Assembly: GCF_910577345.1 (NCBI RefSeq)
Contig: NZ_CAJTMT010000012.1
Coordinates: forward strand, 26,219-90,218
Direction of reading: 5' to 3'
Source: an uncultured Duncaniella sp.
GTDB lineage: Bacteria; Bacteroidota; Bacteroidia; Bacteroidales; Muribaculaceae
Length of the DNA: 64,000 bases
Shown here one piece after another: positions 58,807-64,000 of this stretch. Made by a program: the position numbers and the translations under genes. The stretch's first letter is position 1. Each line of letters opens with the position of its first letter. The notes below the pieces were generated by a model. That model made no database searches. It was not told the origin of the DNA and was given only the letters and a program-made list of their open reading frames with translations.

Positions 58807-61800
58807 ATGATCAACATCTACAAAGCATCCGCCGGTTCCGGAAAGACCTTCACACTCGCCCGCGAATACATCAAACTGATTCTTGGCTACAAGGACGAGG
58901 ATGGTCGCTACAGACTGAACCGCCGTGGAGGTGGAGCGCACCGCTCGGTGCTTGCCATCACCTTCACAAACAAGGCTACCGAAGAGATGAAAACCCGTAT
59001 CATCCACGAACTTGCGGTGATTGCGGGACTTGAAAAGGGCTGGACAAAGGAAAGCCCCTATTCCGACGACCTTTGCTCGACATTCAATTGCTCACGCGAA
59101 GATCTGCGCACCACGGCAGCCCGTGCGTTGCGCGACCTGCTCTATGACTTCAACTTCTTCAGCGTCTCGACCATCGACTCATTCTTCCAGACCATCCTGC
59201 GTTCGTTTGCCCGCGAAGCGGAGGTTGCCGGAAACTATGAGCTTGAACTGAACGACGAAGCCATCATCGGCATGAGTGTCGACAAACTGTTGCAGGATCT
59301 GAACCACGGCGAGGAAACGAAACGGACGACATATCTGATTAACTGGCTGTCGAGCTACATGACCCAGCTCATAGAGGACGGAATGCCGTTTAATGTGTTC
59401 AACCGCTCTCTACCGATTCATCGCAACCTCATCAAGTTCATTGACAAGATTACCGATGACGTGTATCGCGAAAACGAGGAAGCATTGCTCGGCTATCTGT
59501 CAGATGAAACAAAGTTCAACGACTTCAAGAACCGTGTCTATTCACAGCTACGGCAGATAAAACGACAGACGGAAGAGGCCTGTGAAAGCGCTCTCGAAAT
59601 GATAAGCTCAACAGGGATGAAAGAGGTGGTCAAGCTGCACATAGTCAACGGGCTGCGGAAATGGGCCAACGGAGGCTACTCCCCCGACGGCTACAGCAAG
59701 ACCCTCGCCGATGCGATGGACGACATCAGCACCGCCTACAAGAAACCGAAAAAGGGTTCGCCACTCCCACCCGAGAACCTCGACGGAGCCTTGGCAAAGG
59801 CACTCGACATGGTGAAGTTCAGCGCTGAGAATGTCGGGACACTGCGCCTGATCGCATCCAACCTCTATCAACTCGGACTCCTTGCTTCGCTTTCGGAATA
59901 CATCGACAAATACCGCCGGGAAAACTCCACAATCCTGCTCAGCGACACCAACGCACTCATTTCGAGAATCATCGGGCAGGAGGACGCTCCGTTTCTCTAT
60001 GAAAGGGTCGGTGTGTGGTTCAAACACTATCTGATTGACGAGTTTCAGGACACATCGTTCAGCCAGTGGAGCAACATCTACCCGCTCATTGCCGAAAGCC
60101 TCTCGCAAGACCATGACAACCTCGTCATCGGTGATGAGAAACAGTGTATCTACCGTTTCCGTAACAGCGACCCCTCACTGCTCCACAATCTACACAAAGA
60201 CCGCCTTGCGATGGGGCGCAGCAGCGTCCGTGGCGACAGCATCGCGGAAAACACCAACTGGCGTTCATCGGCCGATGTCATACAGTTCAACAACACCTTC
60301 TTCTCGGCACTCGTCAGAAATCTCGGCTACGAAGAGATATACTCCAACGTCGCGCAGCAGATTTCAAAGAAACACAGCGCGCACCGTGGCTACGTCAGAG
60401 TAAAGACCTACACCGGTGCAAAGAAATCGGACTGGCTTCCAGAGGCACTCGAAAATCTCACGACAGAACTGCGCCGCCAACTGTCGTCGGGCTACAAGCC
60501 GGGCGACATTGCCATCCTTGTCAGAAAGCGCGACGAAGGCAACACAATCATCAAGCATCTTGAGGAGACCGTCAAGGCCGATCCGGATTTCCCGTATTTC
60601 CGAATCGTATCCGATGCATCGCTTTTCCTCGGAAATTCACCCACGGTAGGTCTGATTGTCAGCCGTCTGCGCCTCATCAGCGCCACTGATTTCGCAACAA
60701 ATCCAAAAAAGAAAACAAAACGCGAGATTGCCGCACTCATCAACAGTTTCGAGAACGAGAAAAGCCTCGGAGCGTCATCATCCGCAGCTCTCGTCAAAGC
60801 AATAAAGCTCCACGAATCACCGACAGAAACAAACGAAGAGAATCAGGAGGGAGAGGAGACGGCATTTGCAGGAATGTCGGCCACATCCGTCGACCTAATC
60901 TCACTCGTCGAGGAAATCGTGGCTACCTACATCCCCGAAGCGCAGCTCACCTCGGAGAATCTATATATCAACGCCTTTCAGGACCTCGTCACCGAATTCG
61001 TCAGCCGTGGACATGGCGACATTCGCTCCTTCCTCAACTGGTGGGACGAGAAAGGATATTCAACACCCGTTGCCGGAGCGCAGGACGAAAGCGCACTGAA
61101 CATCCTCACCATCCATAAATCGAAAGGTCTTGAATATCCCTGCGTCCACATACCCTTTGCGGAGATGACCGAGAGCAACCGTCCGGAACCGGCATGGTTT
61201 GAAATCAAGGAAATTCCCGGCATCCCGTCCGACATGTTGCCCCCGATGCTCCCGCTTGAACTTTCATCGGCTATGCGCGGCACCCCGTTCGAGGCCCGCT
61301 ATGAGGAGGTCAGCGCACAGAAGAAACTCGACACCGTCAATCTGCTTTATGTCGCCTTCACCCGCGCAGTCAACGAACTCCACATCGGACTGCCTGAGCC
61401 GTCGGCTCGCGCGAAAAACATGTCGGCCGACATCTGCGACGCGATAGAAATGTGTACGCCCGACTTCTGCCGTGAACTCGAGAGCGAGGACAGTTTCGAC
61501 GGCATCTCTCCCTTCACATCCTTTGCCATGACTGACGGAGTTGTGACAATAGGCTCACCAACCAAAGCCGAAGAGAAAGAAAAAGCCGACAAAACAGCAC
61601 TGACTCCCGCCGAACTCTACGACATGGGTGCCTACTACACCTGCACACAGCGCAACATCTGGGCCAACACAACGCTTGAAGACAAGTACTACAACATCGA
61701 GGATGCGCGCGACCGAGGCATAATGCTCCACGACACGATGGCCGACATAACAACAGTCAACGATGTCAGTGTGGCCATCAACAATCTCCGACATTCAAAA

Positions 61801-62142
61801 AAAGCCAAGGAACTTACCACCGGCGACATCGCTGAAATACACTCAATCATCATGCAGAGAGTCAATGACCCGAGAGCCGAAAGATGGTTTGCAGGATTTG
61901 AAAAGGTGATGATCGAGCGTCCGATAGCAATCGGCGGTGACGACTCCCGCCGTCCCGACCGCGTCGTCTGGACAGCCGACGGATATGTCGACGTCATCGA
62001 CTTCAAGAGCGGAACCCAGAAACCGCAACGCTATCTGAAACAGGTCAAGGAATACGTCGGTCTGCTCTCACACCTCGGCCACAAAAACGTCAGAGGCTTC
62101 CTCTACTACCTCGACTCCGGACAGATTGTGGAAGTAGTGTGA
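58807..62142 (+). CDS. addA: AddA-like UvrD-family helicase-nuclease
   Basis: 1111 residues. Superfamily 1A helicase motifs: Walker A 'ASAGSGKTFT' (7-16), Ia 'ITFTNKATEEMK', II 'LIDEFQDTSF', III 'IGDEKQCIYRFRNSDP', V 'LTIHKSKGLEYP' and VI 'LLYVAFTRAVNELH'. A C-terminal RecB-type nuclease domain (about 1000-1111) has 'GYVDVIDFKSGTQ' with the D-x-D/E-x-K pattern (D-F-K-S) and 'QVKEYVGLL'. AddA works with AddB to resect double-strand breaks and degrade foreign linear DNA. No addB-like gene is adjacent on either side, so the partner is elsewhere. Confidence 0.9.
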   Translation: MINIYKASAGSGKTFTLAREYIKLILGYKDEDGRYRLNRRGGGAHRSVLAITFTNKATEEMKTRIIHELAVIAGLEKGWTKESPYSDDLCSTFNCSREDLRTTAARALRDLLYDFNFFSVSTIDSFFQTILRSFAREAEVAGNYELELNDEAIIGMSVDKLLQDLNHGEETKRTTYLINWLSSYMTQLIEDGMPFNVFNRSLPIHRNLIKFIDKITDDVYRENEEALLGYLSDETKFNDFKNRVYSQLRQIKRQTEEACESALEMISSTGMKEVVKLHIVNGLRKWANGGYSPDGYSKTLADAMDDISTAYKKPKKGSPLPPENLDGALAKALDMVKFSAENVGTLRLIASNLYQLGLLASLSEYIDKYRRENSTILLSDTNALISRIIGQEDAPFLYERVGVWFKHYLIDEFQDTSFSQWSNIYPLIAESLSQDHDNLVIGDEKQCIYRFRNSDPSLLHNLHKDRLAMGRSSVRGDSIAENTNWRSSADVIQFNNTFFSALVRNLGYEEIYSNVAQQISKKHSAHRGYVRVKTYTGAKKSDWLPEALENLTTELRRQLSSGYKPGDIAILVRKRDEGNTIIKHLEETVKADPDFPYFRIVSDASLFLGNSPTVGLIVSRLRLISATDFATNPKKKTKREIAALINSFENEKSLGASSSAALVKAIKLHESPTETNEENQEGEETAFAGMSATSVDLISLVEEIVATYIPEAQLTSENLYINAFQDLVTEFVSRGHGDIRSFLNWWDEKGYSTPVAGAQDESALNILTIHKSKGLEYPCVHIPFAEMTESNRPEPAWFEIKEIPGIPSDMLPPMLPLELSSAMRGTPFEARYEEVSAQKKLDTVNLLYVAFTRAVNELHIGLPEPSARAKNMSADICDAIEMCTPDFCRELESEDSFDGISPFTSFAMTDGVVTIGSPTKAEEKEKADKTALTPAELYDMGAYYTCTQRNIWANTTLEDKYYNIEDARDRGIMLHDTMADITTVNDVSVAINNLRHSKKAKELTTGDIAEIHSIIMQRVNDPRAERWFAGFEKVMIERPIAIGGDDSRRPDRVVWTADGYVDVIDFKSGTQKPQRYLKQVKEYVGLLSHLGHKNVRGFLYYLDSGQIVEVV

Positions 62143-62177
62143 AAAGTATCGTAAAACAACCATTGAGTCCTTATATA

Positions 62178-62209
62178 TTTGTAAAATCCAATTGTTCTCC
62201 GTAATTTTG
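62178..62209 (+). promoter_or_regulatory. Promoter of the toxin-antitoxin-like operon
   Basis: TTTG-N20-TAATTTTG, a full Bacteroidota match. The -7 box lies inside the left arm of the inverted repeat, so a protein bound to the repeat would shut the promoter. Confidence 0.8.
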
Positions 62210-62255
62210 CATTATTCTCCGCGTATTGGAGAATAATGCAAAATATTTGGAGAAC
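62194..62255. promoter_or_regulatory. Long inverted repeat (operator) up to the start codon
   Basis: Left arm 62194-62220 and right arm 62228-62255 are inverted copies. ATTTTGCATTATTCTCC (17 bp) and the outer GTTCTCC (7 bp) match exactly, with a 3-4 base difference between. The half-site TTCTCC/GGAGAA thus occurs four times with symmetric spacing. The right arm ends at the base before the ATG at 62256. Likely bound by the winged-helix protein itself, as AbiEi antitoxins bind inverted repeats at their own promoters; as RNA the right part would also fold over the start region. Confidence 0.75.
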
Positions 62256-63185
62256 ATGAAAGAGATAACAATCGCCGGACAGCGGATAGTGCTTAAAGAG
62301 CTATCCATTCAAGACAAAAAAGGTCTGTGGCTTGAACTCATTGCAAATTTCAATATGATGCAGTTCGAGTTCAATGGGCAGGTTATGCTTTTACTTGTGG
62401 CCAAAGGTGACGTGGATTATACCAATGTGCAGCGTCGTAAGATTTCGGAAAGAATTGAAAGCGTCAAGCATATTCCGGCTGTATTTTATTTTGACAATCT
62501 ATTGACTTATGAGCGTGACCGGTTGGTGGAGCAAGGAGTGTATTTTGTCGTAGCCGATAAATTTGCATTTGTGCCGACATTGATTATCAACAGGCGGTCA
62601 ACAAAAAGTGAGATTAAGGAATTGTTTTATCCGTCAACCCAATATATTCTTCTTTATCATCTACAGATTGAAAGTCTTGACGGATTGTCTCTTAAAGGGT
62701 TGGAGGATAAAGTGCCTTATAAATATAAGACAATCGCCAAATCCATAAAACAACTTGAAGCATTGGGATTGGTTCGTCTGGAAGGCAGCAGGAATAAGAA
62801 ACTTGTGTTTGAACTGTCTGGAAAAGAACTTTGGAATAGGGCGTCAATCAATCTGATTGATCCAATCAAAAGCATAGAATATACATCGGATGTATTTCCC
62901 GAAGGAAATATTGGTGGAATCTCAGCTCTGTCGCATTACTCAATGCTTGCCCCGGAGGATGTCCCGACGAGAGTTTTGACTGCGGAGTGGGTGCGTGAAC
63001 ACAAATCTTCCATACCCGAATTGCACTCTTTTGAGGACACCCAGCGCATCGAAATATGGAAGTATCCACCGTTAGGCACTTCAGGCTATGTGGATAAACT
63101 GTCGTTGTACCTGACATTGAAAGATGATAAAGACCCGCGGGTTGAGAAAGAAATTGAAATAATGATGAACGAAGTAATATGGTAG
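62256..63185 (+). CDS. Winged-helix protein, AbiEi-like antitoxin/regulator
   Basis: 309 residues from ATG 62256 (the frame extends to a TTG inside the operator). The N-terminal domain (about 1-110) is alpha/beta and not recognised ('GQVMLLLVAKGDVDYTNVQRR'). A MarR-like winged helix lies at about 125-190: 'STQYILLYHLQIESLDGLSLKGLEDKVPY', then 'YKTIAKSIKQLEALGLVRLEG', non-contiguous, and 'KLVFELSGKELWNRA'. The C-terminal part 'GGISALSHYSMLAPEDVPTRVL' resembles the end of AbiEi-type antitoxins. It overlaps the nucleotidyltransferase gene by 7 bases. Probably represses the operon and neutralises the toxin; neutralising activity is inferred from gene order. Confidence 0.65.
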   Translation: MKEITIAGQRIVLKELSIQDKKGLWLELIANFNMMQFEFNGQVMLLLVAKGDVDYTNVQRRKISERIESVKHIPAVFYFDNLLTYERDRLVEQGVYFVVADKFAFVPTLIINRRSTKSEIKELFYPSTQYILLYHLQIESLDGLSLKGLEDKVPYKYKTIAKSIKQLEALGLVRLEGSRNKKLVFELSGKELWNRASINLIDPIKSIEYTSDVFPEGNIGGISALSHYSMLAPEDVPTRVLTAEWVREHKSSIPELHSFEDTQRIEIWKYPPLGTSGYVDKLSLYLTLKDDKDPRVEKEIEIMMNEVIW

Positions 63186-63952
63186 GAGGTCTTGAAAAAT
63201 TCAGAGAAGCGTTTGCCGACTTCTCTGACAACTTTGTGATTATCGGAGGCACCGCCTGCGATGAAGTCTTGGCAGGGACAGCAATGCGCCCGCGGCCGAC
63301 ACTCGATATTGACATTATTGTCATTGTCGAGAATATGACAGCAGATTTTGCCAACGCCTTCTGGCAATTCATCACTGCCGGAGGTTACAGACCGGGAGTA
63401 AGAAAGAATGATGACAATACTCCGAAGTATGTGCTGTACAGCTTTGACAACGGGGCCGTTGGTTATCCGGTGAAAATAGAGCTGTTATCACGGCACAACG
63501 AAGTATTCACAAACGCGGCCCATACTGAACCTTTGCCGATTGACGGCGAGGTTTCGAGTCTGTCCGCTATCATTCTCGATGAACCATATTACCGGCTGAC
63601 TGTCAACAATTCATTTGTGAGCAATGGATTGAGATATGCCTCACCCGTAGCGTTGGCCGCATTGAAAGCCCGTGCCTATCTGAATCTGCTTGCAGAAAAA
63701 GCAAGCGGGCATCATGTCAACACCAAAGATATTCTGAAACACCGTAATGATGTGCTTAAACTCGTCGCCACAATGGTACCTGGAGAAAATACAGAGGTAA
63801 ATCAGGAAGTGATTGATACCGTCAACGAATTTTCAGAGCAACTGTTAGCCTCTTTGCCCAATCAGTCACTGAGCGATGCGATGCGTGCCAATGAGGAAAC
63901 TCTACGTCTGTATCTTGAAACATTGCCTACATTCTACGTTGCCGCCAAATGA
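63179..63952 (+). CDS. Nucleotidyltransferase, AbiEii-like toxin candidate
   Basis: 257 residues. The polymerase-beta-like nucleotidyltransferase signature appears as 'IIGGTACDEVL' (21-31, hGG), then 'RPTLDIDIIV' (39-48) with Asp43 and Asp45 (DxD). A third-Asp/Glu strand is plausible at 'VKIELLSRH' (about 98-106). The downstream region 'YASPVALAALKARAYLNLLAEK' resembles AbiEii/DUF1814-type proteins, where a P-x-x-L-x-x-x-K segment follows. AbiEii toxins transfer nucleotides to target RNA and stop growth; related MenT toxins modify tRNA acceptor ends. Partner of the winged-helix gene through overlapping frames. Target unknown. Confidence 0.75.
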   Translation: MVGGLEKFREAFADFSDNFVIIGGTACDEVLAGTAMRPRPTLDIDIIVIVENMTADFANAFWQFITAGGYRPGVRKNDDNTPKYVLYSFDNGAVGYPVKIELLSRHNEVFTNAAHTEPLPIDGEVSSLSAIILDEPYYRLTVNNSFVSNGLRYASPVALAALKARAYLNLLAEKASGHHVNTKDILKHRNDVLKLVATMVPGENTEVNQEVIDTVNEFSEQLLASLPNQSLSDAMRANEETLRLYLETLPTFYVAAK

Positions 63953-64000
63953 TGAAAATCCAGTACGCTTCCGACCTGCATATTGAGTTCAAGGAAAATG
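63949..64000 (+). CDS. Calcineurin-like metallophosphoesterase, N-terminal fragment
   Basis: Only 17 codons fit before the window ends: the protein begins MMKIQYASDLHIEFKEN. 'ASDLHIEF' is the first metal motif (D-x-H) of the calcineurin-like phosphoesterase superfamily. The start ATGA overlaps the nucleotidyltransferase stop, so the gene is in the same operon. The rest must be read outside the window to confirm. Confidence 0.7.
   Translation, partial: MMKIQYASDLHIEFKEN

Overview
The window looks like a chromosomal segment of a Bacteroidota bacterium, most likely order Bacteroidales and plausibly Muribaculaceae-like. The evidence is of three kinds. Many genes are preceded by the Bacteroidota -7 box TAnnTTTG, often with TTG or TTTG 20 nt upstream, and Shine-Dalgarno sequences are essentially absent. 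The gene families are typical of the phylum: BACON/BspA-type lipoproteins, a DUF3098 gene beside ftsX, a lipoprotein-type BamA/TamA homologue, a GIN-domain protein and PL1/GH28 pectinases. The operon order ftsX-DUF3098-uppP-truB-queA is also characteristic. Base composition is roughly balanced except for an AT-rich island at about 9.63-13.03 kb and a more AT-rich surface-protein cluster at about 26.9-30.9 kb.

Layout. 0-9.7 kb: the tail of an M16 peptidase, a MarR/GNAT pair with a palindromic operator on its promoter, a DKNYY-like repeat protein, a glycosyltransferase with a degenerate DxD site, folB, a His-rich COG0523 GTPase coupled to the ABC-F protein Uup, and a MINPP-type phytase beside an inositol monophosphatase-family enzyme. 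9.6-13.0 kb: an AT-rich insertion carrying an IS1595-type transposase, a P63C-domain passenger gene and small genes; it abuts pncB and seems to have replaced the 3' end of the IMPase gene. 13.0-24.9 kb: housekeeping genes for NAD salvage (pncA-pncB), a Cof-type HAD phosphatase, YigZ, the ftsX-DUF3098-uppP-truB-queA operon, lon, a PASTA protein and rluD. 25.2-25.4 kb: a probable stand-alone non-coding RNA with its own promoter and intrinsic terminator.

25.4-31 kb: two paralogous BACON plus leucine-rich-repeat lipoproteins, a small secreted protein and a TPR signalling lipoprotein. 31-45.6 kb: cardiolipin synthase, glutamine-dependent NAD synthetase, a dicarboxylate/amino-acid symporter, a GIN-domain protein, a SulP transporter, prmA, a YtxH/holin-like envelope-stress module, and an operon of coiled-coil protein, MgtC-like protein and Kef-type antiporter. 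45.8-57.4 kb: a BamA/TamA-like outer-membrane lipoprotein, a phosphoglycolate phosphatase-like HAD protein, a histidine-kinase-like protein whose H-box histidine is tyrosine, a pectin locus (PL1 lyase plus an esterase-GH28 fusion) and pyrK-pyrD. 57.4-62.1 kb: small lipoproteins, an eIF1/SUI1 homologue and an AddA-like helicase-nuclease.

The most system-like part is the right edge. A winged-helix protein and a GGT...DID nucleotidyltransferase form an AbiEi/AbiEii-like toxin-antitoxin pair. They are followed, through an ATGA overlap, by a calcineurin-like phosphoesterase that is cut by the window end. A near-perfect inverted repeat covers the promoter and leader up to the start codon and is the obvious site for autoregulation.
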